The notes beneath the pieces are model-generated. The model was given only the letters and a program-made list of their open reading frames with translations, did not search any database and was not told the origin of the DNA. The position numbers and the translations under genes are program-made. From Microscillaceae bacterium (GTDB lineage Bacteria > Bacteroidota > Bacteroidia > Cytophagales > Microscillaceae), in contig DMXI01000588.1 in assembly GCA_003483885.1 (NCBI GenBank), forward strand, positions 1-12,853: a DNA stretch of 12,853 nt, given 5' to 3'. Positions 1 through 7,116 of this stretch are shown one piece after another; position 1 is the stretch's first letter; every line of letters starts with the position of its first letter.

Positions 1-21
1 TTTACATTTTTAATTTAACTC

Positions 22-66
22 CACTTCGCGCCACTTTTCATTTTTCACTTTTAGCTTTTCACTTAA
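22..66 (-). repeat. 3'-flanking dispersed repeat, copy 1
   Basis: Read on the minus strand, this begins 6 nt after the stop codon of the TPR ATPase. It reads TTAAGTGAAAA, then GCTAAAAGTGAAAA, an extra ATGAAAA unit, then GTGGCGCGAAGTG. A near-identical module (12616-12653) follows the stop codon of the TPR gene at the other end of the window, in the same orientation relative to its gene. The copies differ by one A/G change in each half and by the extra 7-nt GTGAAAA-like unit. It has no ORF and no T-run, so it is not a classical terminator. Function is unknown; a dispersed intergenic repeat is the simplest reading. Confidence 0.7.
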
Positions 67-72
67 AAAGGT

Positions 73-2880
73 CTATCCCACCAACGTTAAGAAATCGTCA
101 TCGTCCCAGAGCCACTCAAAACTACGATCTTTGTAGGCGTGTCGTTTCCATTTGTTGTTGAGCGATACAAACTTGCGCAGGTACTCTAGAGTTTTGTCCC
201 GGTTTTTCATAAAGTTGTAAGCTCGGGCAATGTTGTATAAAGCTTTGTCAAACGACGGGCGAGTGTTTACAACCCGTTCAAAGCAAGGGATGGCCTTTTC
301 GTATTCTCCCAGGTTAATATAGATAATTCCCAGGTTGTACCACACCAAATCAAATTCTGGATTCAGCCCCACGGCTTTTTCAAAACAAGGCAAAGCATCC
401 CGATCACGCCCCATATTGGCATAAGCAATTCCCAGGTTATACCATACCATAGGGTTATTGGGGTTGATCTCGAGCGATTTTTTGTAATAAGGCACCGCAT
501 CTTCGTGCTTTTGCAAATTAGAGTATGTAACCCCCAAAATGTACCATAACTCGGTATCAGGATTGATCTCGATGGCTTTTTCGAAGCAAAAAATTGCCTT
601 CTCGAAAATTTTCATATCCGTATAAGTCAACCCCAAACTATACCAGGAGTCAAAATCAGGCTTGATTTCGATGGCTTTCTCGTAGCAAGGAATCGCCTTT
701 TCGTATTGCTTCATGTCTACATAAGTAGCACCCAGGTTATACCAGGCCTTCTCGAAGTGGTCATTGATCTCAATGGCCTGTTTGTAGCAATAAATACTCT
801 CCTTGTACTTTTGTAAATCTATGTAGGCATTGCCCAGGTTATTCCAGGAATGGTAGTTATTGGGGCGAATCTCAATGGTTTTTTGATAAGCTTTGGCTGT
901 AAACTCGGCATCTTCGGCAAAGTACCCCAGATTAAAAAAGTTTTCTTCCAGTGCATCTTCAAAATCGTGGATACCCGTGAGCGCTTCCTGACATTTGGTA
1001 AACATCTCGAAGGCTTCTTCATATTCTTGATCACGGCATTTGCTTTCTGCCATTCTAAAATCGATCAAAGTACGTTGGGTATCATCCAGGGTTTTCTCCT
1101 TTTTCAGGTATCGGATCAGGTCCATCACCTCAGGAGAGTTTTTGTCTTTAAAGTTGGAGAACTTTAAGGGCTTAAAGCGACCTACACCTTCTAAAATAAT
1201 TTGAGTAATGAGTTTGTGAGGTGTGATTAGGGCCGGTTTGAACTCTGAAATATTGTACATGAGCTGTCGAGCCAGGTCACGACTAAACTGCATCAATTCC
1301 ACAATAAGTCCATTCAGGTAACTAAAAAATTTGTTATGGTTCGACCAAAGCAACGCATTGCAATAATCCAGTAAAGCAATCTGAAATTCTTCGTTGTTGT
1401 AGCGTTTTTCTATGTTAGGAATTTGCTTTCTCAGGCGATTGATGGAGTTTTTGTAATAAATACTCATGTTTTTGCCATAACTGATAATGTCATCGCGCAT
1501 GAGCGAATGCTTGGTCATATCAGACTGGCTCACCAAATGGGCTCGTAACACTTGGCGTACTTTTTTATGCATTTGCCTATTTTGGGTAATGAACGAATAA
1601 GTTTCAGCCAAGTCCCGAAACTTTGCCCGGGTTTGCTCATCATCATTGGTTTTCCATAAGATAGAAAGCACACCTACATTCCAGGTGCGCAGCATCGCCA
1701 TTTGGAATATCTTCTGCTGGTCGCTTTTGGGGCTATGCTTGATAAATCGCTCAATCAACCCCTGAATAATGCGTTGATTGGTCTTGCGGTATTTGCTCAG
1801 ATTGGTGAGCAAATCGTTGAGATTAATGATGCGGTTTTTAAGCAAATACAGGGAATCCTTCACGACCAAAGGAATACCATTGGTGTACTCGTTGAGTTGC
1901 TTGATTTGGACTTCGTTGAGTTTTACCCCAATCTCAATGGCTAAATCTTGAGTATTTTGATAGGTAAATAGTAAGTTTTCCAGGTTTTGAAAATGCAGCA
2001 AAGTTTCTGGCAAACTATTGCGGTATTCCTGAGTGTTGTTGGGTGTCTCACAAATAATCGTAGTGATCCCCGTAAAATCTTCTTCGTATAACAAGCGAAG
2101 CAATCCCTCTCGTAGCCATACATCTAAGTCCTTATTGTTGATAATTTCGTAGTTATCTATCGCTAATAGCAAGGGCTGTACTTTGGCTACCTGTTGCAGA
2201 CAAAATACCAACGATTTGGTGAGTTCTTTTTCCGAAAACTCATACAAATACAAATCGTCTTCTTCAAGAATGTTTTTCTTACGTAACCAAGCCAGGGTAA
2301 TTTCCTGGGTTTTATTTTCAACCAGATTTATCTCACTTTCTACCATTGGGGTAATGCTACTTTTAGATCCCCGTGGCTCCAGGTCCATTTCAGAGAAATC
2401 GACCGTTTCAGAAATATTGATTGCCCAATCTTTATTGGCTTTTTTGAGAGTATCTACCTTCTCCTCTACCAGCTCTATCTGTTGCTTGGTTTGGTAATAA
2501 TAACTGAAGTGTTCATGAATACCCAATGCTTCTTCGGTAAACATTTCTACCAAGGCATCCATCATTTTGAGGCGGGTACTGGGTAGCACACTTTTGCGGG
2601 CGTAATAACGCTCCCAGTTGATACTGATGGTTTTCAACTTGGATTTTTGCGCCAATGCCGTTTCTTCGGCTGCCTCCAAATAGGCTTGCATCAGCGAAGT
2701 TTTCCCGAAACCATCCTCCCCATACAACAAAAACACTTGGGCGTAGTCTATGTTGTCCTTTTTCTTTTTAGAAAACGGATTCAACGAAAACCCTCCGCTC
2801 TTTTTGAATTGCTTCGCAAAGTGTTCTTGAAAACTTACAATCTGCTTTTGTCGGCCAACAAAAACCTCAGGATAAACCAT
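73..2880 (-). CDS. STAND/AAA_16-like P-loop ATPase with C-terminal TPR array
   Basis: 935 residues from the chosen ATG at 2880; soluble, no signal peptide or membrane segment. Residues 6-10 (VFVGR) are the usual opening of AAA_16/STAND NTPase modules. Walker A is GEDGFGKTS at about 54-62 and Walker B LLLAIDNYE at about 237-245. A Lys/Glu-rich, probably coiled-coil stretch lies near 130-150, and a helical region typical of STAND proteins follows (about 300-600). About eight TPR units of 33-35 residues fill 644-914, with WYNLG at each unit start. The C-terminus is an acidic, aromatic tail (FEWLWDDDDFLTLVG), like the end motif of many TPR proteins. The frame stays open upstream to a TTG at 2952 and an ATG at 2928, but ATG 2880 has AAGGA about 7 nt before it, sits just before the conserved domain, and lies downstream of the promoter candidate. 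STAND proteins are signalling or defence switches, but there is no N-terminal effector domain here, so the role is open: a scaffold or sensor ATPase. Confidence 0.85.
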   Translation of the reverse strand: MVYPEVFVGRQKQIVSFQEHFAKQFKKSGGFSLNPFSKKKKDNIDYAQVFLLYGEDGFGKTSLMQAYLEAAEETALAQKSKLKTISINWERYYARKSVLPSTRLKMMDALVEMFTEEALGIHEHFSYYYQTKQQIELVEEKVDTLKKANKDWAINISETVDFSEMDLEPRGSKSSITPMVESEINLVENKTQEITLAWLRKKNILEEDDLYLYEFSEKELTKSLVFCLQQVAKVQPLLLAIDNYEIINNKDLDVWLREGLLRLLYEEDFTGITTIICETPNNTQEYRNSLPETLLHFQNLENLLFTYQNTQDLAIEIGVKLNEVQIKQLNEYTNGIPLVVKDSLYLLKNRIINLNDLLTNLSKYRKTNQRIIQGLIERFIKHSPKSDQQKIFQMAMLRTWNVGVLSILWKTNDDEQTRAKFRDLAETYSFITQNRQMHKKVRQVLRAHLVSQSDMTKHSLMRDDIISYGKNMSIYYKNSINRLRKQIPNIEKRYNNEEFQIALLDYCNALLWSNHNKFFSYLNGLIVELMQFSRDLARQLMYNISEFKPALITPHKLITQIILEGVGRFKPLKFSNFKDKNSPEVMDLIRYLKKEKTLDDTQRTLIDFRMAESKCRDQEYEEAFEMFTKCQEALTGIHDFEDALEENFFNLGYFAEDAEFTAKAYQKTIEIRPNNYHSWNNLGNAYIDLQKYKESIYCYKQAIEINDHFEKAWYNLGATYVDMKQYEKAIPCYEKAIEIKPDFDSWYSLGLTYTDMKIFEKAIFCFEKAIEINPDTELWYILGVTYSNLQKHEDAVPYYKKSLEINPNNPMVWYNLGIAYANMGRDRDALPCFEKAVGLNPEFDLVWYNLGIIYINLGEYEKAIPCFERVVNTRPSFDKALYNIARAYNFMKNRDKTLEYLRKFVSLNNKWKRHAYKDRSFEWLWDDDDFLTLVG
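139..951 (-). repeat. TPR-coding tandem repeat (about 8 units of 33-35 codons)
   Basis: This part of the ATPase gene encodes consecutive TPR units. Conserved Trp/Tyr at the start of helix A recur at spacings of 34, 33, 33, 34, 34 and 35 residues (WNNLG, WYNLG, WYSLG, WYILG, WYNLG, WYNLG, LYNIA), each followed by a YEKAI-CYEKAIEINP-like helix B. The first unit (NFFNLG) is about 31 residues long and more diverged. The units share protein motifs but only partial DNA identity, so the array is not freshly expanded. Confidence 0.8.
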
Positions 2881-2907
2881 ACAAAATCCTTGTTTAAGTA
2901 ACTTCGA

Positions 2908-2925
2908 CCAATATAGATATATTGG
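2908..2925. promoter_or_regulatory. Perfect 18-bp dyad, operator candidate
   Basis: CCAATATA-GA-TATATTGG: two perfectly complementary 8-bp arms with a 2-bp spacer. The spacer is too short for a stable hairpin, so a dimeric DNA-binding protein site is the better reading. The left arm coincides exactly with the candidate -7 box of the ATPase gene, where bound protein would block initiation. The site lies in the divergent intergenic region, about 170 bp from the start of the small membrane-protein gene. The regulator is unknown and none is encoded in the window. Confidence 0.4.
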
Positions 2926-2939
2926 CATTTTTTTCCAAA
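2908..2939 (-). promoter_or_regulatory. Candidate Bacteroidota -33/-7 promoter of the TPR ATPase gene
   Basis: On the minus strand there is TTTG (2936-2939), 20 nt, then TATATTGG (2908-2915). The Bacteroidota consensus is TTTG, about 19-21 nt, then TAnnTTTG; the -7 box matches 5 of 6 fixed positions. The predicted transcript would start near 2900, giving a leader of about 20 nt to the ATG at 2880. The in-frame ATG at 2928 would lie upstream of this transcript start, which supports the shorter protein. Confidence 0.45.
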
Positions 2940-3093
2940 AGAGAGTATTCAATAACCCATACCTCTTATGTATAGGTCAGTTTGTATAATTAATCAATTT
3001 ATTTCGATACCCCTATGCAACGCTTTGCTTCATCATTACGTCTTTGGTATATAAGGAAAATACAATAATACACCACCACTAACATAATGCACT

Positions 3094-3387
3094 ATGAAGC
3101 GAATCACTACTTATTTAAATGAACGATTTTCGCCCCGAAGGCAAAAGAGAATTGCCATTGGGCTCATTTTATTTTCGTTGGTTCCTTTATTTTTAGGAAT
3201 TTGGGCATTTACCAGCAGTCTGGCTCCTTCTTATAAAACGATTCTTGGTTCTGGACTTTTTTTATTAGGTGATGTCATTTATTACTTGGGTATAGCCTTA
3301 CTGGGCAAAACTATCTACGAAAAATACAAGCGATTTTTCCGCCGTAGCTACTGGGTAGGCAAATACCAGCGAGTATTCTTGTCATAG
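3094..3387 (+). CDS. Small two-helix membrane protein, transporter-suffix-like
   Basis: 97 residues. A basic N-terminus (RFSPRRQKR) precedes a first membrane helix at about 20-42 (IGLILFSLVPLFLGIWAF). After a short polar turn comes a second helix at about 50-72 (ILGSGLFLLGDVIYYLGIALLG), then a basic tail (KTIYEKYKRFFRR). The second helix followed by LLGK-IYEKYK resembles the small inner-membrane proteins annotated as having a 'transporter suffix domain'; this is recalled from family pattern, not searched. Both termini are probably cytoplasmic by the positive-inside rule. It stands alone on the plus strand, with a terminator about 95 nt downstream. Function is unknown. Confidence 0.75.
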   Translation: MKRITTYLNERFSPRRQKRIAIGLILFSLVPLFLGIWAFTSSLAPSYKTILGSGLFLLGDVIYYLGIALLGKTIYEKYKRFFRRSYWVGKYQRVFLS

Positions 3388-3392
3388 ACATT

Positions 3393-3417
3393 GCATTGCT
3401 CAATTGTTACGCAATGC
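3393..3417 (+). other. Hairpin after the small membrane-protein gene
   Basis: GCATTGC (3393-3399) and GCAATGC (3411-3417) are perfectly complementary 7-bp arms around an 11-nt loop, starting 5 nt after the stop codon. No T-run follows, so it is not a terminator by itself. It may stabilise the mRNA 3' end upstream of the real terminator at 3481-3514, or may be chance. Confidence 0.35.
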
Positions 3418-3480
3418 TATTCAAAAATACTCATCAAATCACAACATTCGAATATACAAACATTTAAAACTGCTATAAAT

Positions 3481-3514
3481 GGAATCCTTCTCACTTTTGG
3501 GAAGGATTTTTTTT
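3481..3514 (+). terminator. Rho-independent terminator
   Basis: AATCCTTC (3483-3490) pairs perfectly with GAAGGATT (3501-3508), with two G-T wobbles extending the base and a 10-nt loop. A run of eight T (3507-3514) closes it on the plus strand. It ends transcription of the small membrane-protein gene. The T-run overlaps the last two codon positions of the convergent radical SAM gene, so the two genes are packed tail to tail. On the minus strand there is no T-run after the hairpin, so it is probably unidirectional. Confidence 0.75.
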
Positions 3515-4535
3515 ATCCCCATACTTTGGTGCCCTCCGTACAGTTTTTACACATTTCTATCTCACTACGCGACTTTAGCAACAACCGACGAAAGCGCTGA
3601 TACTTCTCTCCTTGCCACAATTCTTTGAAACTTTGTTGTTGCACACTCCCCAAGCGATGATGGGCGTCTTTGTCAAAACAACAAGGCACTACTAATCCAT
3701 CCCAAGTAATCACACAAGAATGCCACATTTTCCAACAGTGATTGCCCAGTCCGTTTTTAATCTTATAAGTGCCATCACTTTGTTGGCGATAGCGAGAGTA
3801 TTTATCAATAGTGGGAATCAAAGGTGAACCATTGGCATAATCATAAATTTGGGCGGTCTTGAGACCTACCTTGTCTACGCCTATCTCTTTGGCCAGTTGT
3901 TTTACCTCTTCTATTTGGTGTTCGTTGGGTTTGACCACCAAAAACTGAAACACCACATGGGGAGTCTTAGACTTTAATTTCTTTTTCCATTCAATCAGGT
4001 TACGGGTCCCCTCCAGTACTTTGTCTAGCTTGCCTCCTATTCGGTAAGATTGGTAGGTTTCCTGTGTTGTACCATCTACCGAAATAATCAACCGATCCAG
4101 CCCCGACTCAATGGTTTTGCGGGCGTTTTTGTCATTTAGATAGTGGGCATTGGTAGAGGTAGCGGTGTAAATTCCCCGATCGGAGGCATACTTGACCATA
4201 TCCAAAAACTGAGGATGCAGATAAGGCTCGCCCTGAAAGTAAAAAGTCAGGTAAAGCAACGTTTTTTGGAGCTCGTCAATGGTTTGCTTAAAGACTTCTT
4301 CCTGCAACATGCCTGTGGGTCGAGTAAAGCTTCGCAAACCACTGGGACACTCAGGGCAACGCAAATTGCACGAAGTAGTCGGCTCAAAAGCAATGCTAAT
4401 GGGGAGGCCTTTTTGCGCGGGCTTTTTACGCATTTTGGACACATAGTAGCTCGTGAGTACCTTGCTGGCGTTCCAGGCCCGGGCTGGGGTCATTTTAGAT
4501 AATAAATTAAGGCTATCTTGGAGATTGCTAATCAT
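3513..4535 (-). CDS. Radical SAM protein with C-terminal SPASM domain
   Basis: 340 residues, cytoplasmic. The SAM-cluster motif CX3CX2C is C56, C60, C63 within TTSCNLRCPECPSG, and QGEP (101-104) is the SAM-binding GGEP-type motif. SVDG at 152-155 fits the core barrel. The C-terminus is a SPASM/Twitch domain for auxiliary Fe-S clusters: C267, C274, C285, C286, C329 and C332, with the typical WDGLVVPCC and LGSV-SFKELW spacing. SPASM enzymes modify peptides or proteins or are dehydrogenases. This N-terminal pattern (TPARAW...KKPAQKGLPISIAFEPTTSCN) is, as I recall, widely conserved in Bacteroidota with no assigned substrate. It lies 53 nt downstream of the LRR gene and is probably co-transcribed. 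No precursor-peptide ORF is visible nearby. Family assignment is firm; substrate unknown. Confidence 0.9.
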   Translation of the reverse strand: MISNLQDSLNLLSKMTPARAWNASKVLTSYYVSKMRKKPAQKGLPISIAFEPTTSCNLRCPECPSGLRSFTRPTGMLQEEVFKQTIDELQKTLLYLTFYFQGEPYLHPQFLDMVKYASDRGIYTATSTNAHYLNDKNARKTIESGLDRLIISVDGTTQETYQSYRIGGKLDKVLEGTRNLIEWKKKLKSKTPHVVFQFLVVKPNEHQIEEVKQLAKEIGVDKVGLKTAQIYDYANGSPLIPTIDKYSRYRQQSDGTYKIKNGLGNHCWKMWHSCVITWDGLVVPCCFDKDAHHRLGSVQQQSFKELWQGEKYQRFRRLLLKSRSEIEMCKNCTEGTKVWG

Positions 4536-4588
4536 TCAAATGTTTTTTGAATTATCTTTTTAAGCGAAGTCATATCGAACTCAGCCAA

Positions 4589-6370
4589 TTAAAACTTGAC
4601 TTTGCAATTAGGCAATAGTTTTTTGATTTTTTTTATTTCAGCCTTGGATAAAGGATTATCAGTTAGATTCAGGTGTCTTAGTTTTTTGAGTTGACCGATT
4701 TCCTCGGGTAGGCTCATCAATAAATTTTTGGATAAATCTAAATCATACAACTTTTTCAGTTGGATGAGCTCTGTGGGAAAAACCTTAAGGCGATTTGCTG
4801 GAATACTTAAAAAAGTAAGGTTTTGAAGTTTTACGATACCTTTGGGCAATTGTGTTAGTAGGTTCTCCCCTACATCCAAGTTATATAAACTTTTCAATTG
4901 ACCAATGGCTTCCGGCAAAGCATTGAATTGATTATTGGATAAATACAATGTTTTGAGTTTCCTCCACTTCGTCAAGTCCTGAGGCAATGTAGTCAGTTGA
5001 TTATTGGATAAAAATAATTCTTTTAAACTACTTAAGTTAGCCATTTCGTTAGGTAGCCTGACCAACCGATTACTGGTAAGCCTCAAATATTGTAGCTGAA
5101 ATAGCTGGCCAATGCTATTGGGCAAAGTAGTCAATTGATTTTCAGAAACCTCAAATTTAGATAACTTCTTCAATTGGCCGATAGTTTCGGGCAAAACCTT
5201 GAGCTGATTACTGGATAAAATCAGGGTATCCAAGCTTCTGAGTTGGCCAATGTTATCGGGCAAACGAATGAGTTGGTTGATGGCCAAATTTAACTTTTTT
5301 AAACGGGTGAGTTGACCAATACTATTGGGCAAAGTAGTCAACTGATTGTTTTCCAAATTGATGCTTTCCAGGTTACCCATTTGCCCAATACTTTGGGGTA
5401 AGCCTACTAGCTTATTTCTATAAAGCTCTAAAGATGATAACCGCTGAAGTTTCCAAATATTTTCGGGCAAATACTTGAGCGCATTATAGCTTAGGTTTAA
5501 CTTGTGCAAGCGCTTGAGTTCGCCAATGCGGGCAGGTATTTCAGAAAGTTGATTACCAAGTACATTCAGCGTTTCCAGTTTTTGGCAATCGCCAATAGAT
5601 GCTGGTATTCTAATGATTTGATTTTGCTCCAGATTTAATTCTTTGAGCGTGGTCAGTTGTCCAATGCTTTCTGGTAAAGCAGTCAATTTGTTTTTATGCA
5701 AAACCAAGTATTGCAATTTTGATAATTGCGTAATAGCGGAGGGAAATGTAGCAATTTCATTTTCATTTAGCTTAAGTACCAGCAAATTTTGAAGCTGCTT
5801 CATATTTTCTGGTAGCACAGAAATATTCCCTTGAGATAAAATCAATTGTTGCAAATTTTTCAACCTTCCTATCTCTCCTACATCTGACAGATTAGCCCCT
5901 TTGATATTTAGGTATATTAGATTTCTTAAAGCTTGAACACTTTTGGGGAAGGTAATCGTTCCATTTCCATAACTATAGCTTCCCGTTAGCAAAATCATTT
6001 TCAATTGAGGATGTTGTAAAAGTTGCTTAGGAAATCCCTTTTCATAATCCCAACTTATGAAAGCCGTGGTAGTTGACTGGATATTCTTTATCGAGTGAGC
6101 CAAAGGGTATAACTTACCCAAGCTATCTAATAAATATTGCTTCCCTTGATGGTTCTCTACTCGGGCATAAGAAAAAGTAAAATAGTGACCAAGAGGATCA
6201 GCCGAAGAAATATTACGCCAAGTGCCCAGTTTTTCATTTTTTTTGCCTGCTTTATCTACAAAATAGGCATTCCCCTGGTCGTCATAGACCGCTTTAAATT
6301 GCGCTTGTCCATACGTTACCGAAAGGAAAATTAACGCAAGCAAATAGATAATCTTTGTTGTATATATCAT
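4589..6370 (-). CDS. Exported leucine-rich repeat protein
   Basis: 593 residues from ATG 6370. The frame extends nine codons upstream to a TTG, but the ATG puts a good signal peptide at the N-terminus (MIYTTKIIYLLALIFLSVTYGQAQ, cleavage expected near 20-23). Residues 25-145 are a non-repeat domain (KAVYDDQGNAYFVDKAGKK...) of no family I recognise. From 151 to about 588 there are about 19 LRR units; 17 of them (173-563) are exactly 23 residues long, of the type LxxLxLxxNxLxxLPxxIGQLxx. The protein ends KVKF with no type IX sorting domain or anchor, so it is periplasmic or released. Exported LRR proteins commonly bind proteins or glycans, but no ligand can be inferred. It starts 23 nt after the upstream outer-membrane gene, implying one transcript. 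Confidence 0.9.
   Translation of the reverse strand: MIYTTKIIYLLALIFLSVTYGQAQFKAVYDDQGNAYFVDKAGKKNEKLGTWRNISSADPLGHYFTFSYARVENHQGKQYLLDSLGKLYPLAHSIKNIQSTTTAFISWDYEKGFPKQLLQHPQLKMILLTGSYSYGNGTITFPKSVQALRNLIYLNIKGANLSDVGEIGRLKNLQQLILSQGNISVLPENMKQLQNLLVLKLNENEIATFPSAITQLSKLQYLVLHKNKLTALPESIGQLTTLKELNLEQNQIIRIPASIGDCQKLETLNVLGNQLSEIPARIGELKRLHKLNLSYNALKYLPENIWKLQRLSSLELYRNKLVGLPQSIGQMGNLESINLENNQLTTLPNSIGQLTRLKKLNLAINQLIRLPDNIGQLRSLDTLILSSNQLKVLPETIGQLKKLSKFEVSENQLTTLPNSIGQLFQLQYLRLTSNRLVRLPNEMANLSSLKELFLSNNQLTTLPQDLTKWRKLKTLYLSNNQFNALPEAIGQLKSLYNLDVGENLLTQLPKGIVKLQNLTFLSIPANRLKVFPTELIQLKKLYDLDLSKNLLMSLPEEIGQLKKLRHLNLTDNPLSKAEIKKIKKLLPNCKVKF
4682..5854 (-). repeat. Seventeen 69-bp LRR-coding tandem units without indels
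   Basis: The conserved Pro of the LP motif falls at residues 187, 210, 233 and every 23 residues to 555, without a single exception. This makes 17 units of exactly 69 bp. Consensus residues (NQLTTLPNSIGQL) repeat most closely near residues 342-354 and 411-423. Irregular units flank the array: one of 22 residues before it and a degenerate cap after it (LNLTDNPLSKAEIKKIKKLLP). Confidence 0.9.
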
Positions 6371-6393
6371 TATATCAATTGAACCTAAAATGA

Positions 6394-7116
6394 TCAACGC
6401 CCCAAAGGAACCAAAGAAGTAAGAACAAATTTTAAATAAAAGAATCCGTTATTGTTCACCAAGGGCACTCCATCGATGGGCTGGTTGCTATTGAAACTTT
6501 CGTACCATTGGTTTTGCCAAGGCAACGAATACCCCAGGCGAGCGCCTACCCGAACATCAAGTCGGGGGCTACGCCCAAAAATGCCTTTGAAACCTGTGCA
6601 TTTGTCTATGCCGATGCCAATTTGAGAACTCACTGGAAAACTGGTAATAAACGAATAAGGGAAAAACTGAGGATCAGGACGAATACCTCTTAACTGCAGC
6701 ACTGATATGTAGGCAGCCCCATGAATCAGTAACTCCACACTCTTTTTCTTCCAAAAGGTATATTGATAATTCATCCCCAGGTTAAACTGGGATATATAAA
6801 AATTATCTCCATTATGCGCTCGATATCCATTGCCTCCCAAGCCAAATATGTGTTTGCGATACATCAACAAAAAGTGTAGCCCAAAATGAATATCAATAGG
6901 ATTAAAAGCGCCATAATCTCTGGTAGTCAATTCTTGGTTGAGTTGCTGCGCACCAATAGTTTGTAGTCCAGCCTGAAATTGGGTACCGATTTTCCAGGAA
7001 GGCGGTGGCTGACGATCTACAATGCGTACACTATCCAAGTTGATTTGTCCTTGGCTGGCAAAACTGGTGAGTAAAAAGGCAAGTATGCATACAAAAGTGG
7101 TGGTATAATTTTTCAT
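6394..7116 (-). CDS. Predicted outer-membrane beta-barrel-like exported protein
   Basis: 240 residues. A signal peptide (MKNYTTTFVCILAFLLTSFASQG, cleavage expected before QINL) is followed by alternating aromatic/hydrophobic segments rich in Gly and Tyr (FGLHFLLMYRKHIFGLGGNGY, FNLGMNYQYTFWKKKSVELLIHGAAY, LDVRVGARLGYSLPW, FFYLKFVLTSLVPL). This pattern suggests 8-10 beta strands of a small outer-membrane barrel. No specific family is recognised. It is first in a run with the LRR gene (23 nt gap) and the radical SAM gene, so it may be the membrane partner of the LRR protein. It starts about 115 nt after the terminator of the preceding unit, so its promoter should lie in 7117-7230. No good consensus match was seen there. 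Confidence 0.7.
   Translation of the reverse strand: MKNYTTTFVCILAFLLTSFASQGQINLDSVRIVDRQPPPSWKIGTQFQAGLQTIGAQQLNQELTTRDYGAFNPIDIHFGLHFLLMYRKHIFGLGGNGYRAHNGDNFYISQFNLGMNYQYTFWKKKSVELLIHGAAYISVLQLRGIRPDPQFFPYSFITSFPVSSQIGIGIDKCTGFKGIFGRSPRLDVRVGARLGYSLPWQNQWYESFNSNQPIDGVPLVNNNGFFYLKFVLTSLVPLGR

Noticed and set aside
850..1167. Plus-strand reading frame of 105 codons inside the TPR ATPase gene
   Set aside because: It is antisense to the conserved TPR region, where Trp/Tyr spacing proves the minus frame. Its protein has no recognisable features. Other open frames opposite the LRR, barrel and lipoprotein genes were dropped for the same reason.
2881..2952. N-terminal extension of the TPR ATPase to TTG 2952 or ATG 2928
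   Set aside because: The candidate promoter and dyad lie inside this stretch, and the extension precedes the conserved VFVGR start without domain content.
3391..3600. Plus-strand reading frame of 69 codons after the small membrane-protein gene
   Set aside because: It runs through the hairpin and rho-independent terminator and into the 3' end of the radical SAM gene. It has no start context and no protein character.
4535..4551. TTCAAA/TTTGAA hairpin touching the radical SAM start codon
   Set aside because: Only six A/T-dominated pairs with a 5-nt loop; too weak to argue for translational control.
4682..5854. CRISPR-like regular repeats
   Set aside because: The 69-bp period is a coding LRR array in one open frame; units are diverged throughout, with no repeat/spacer pattern.
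3513..6370. RiPP biosynthetic cluster around the SPASM enzyme
   Set aside because: No short Cys- or Gly-rich precursor ORF, peptidase or ABC exporter is found on either side.
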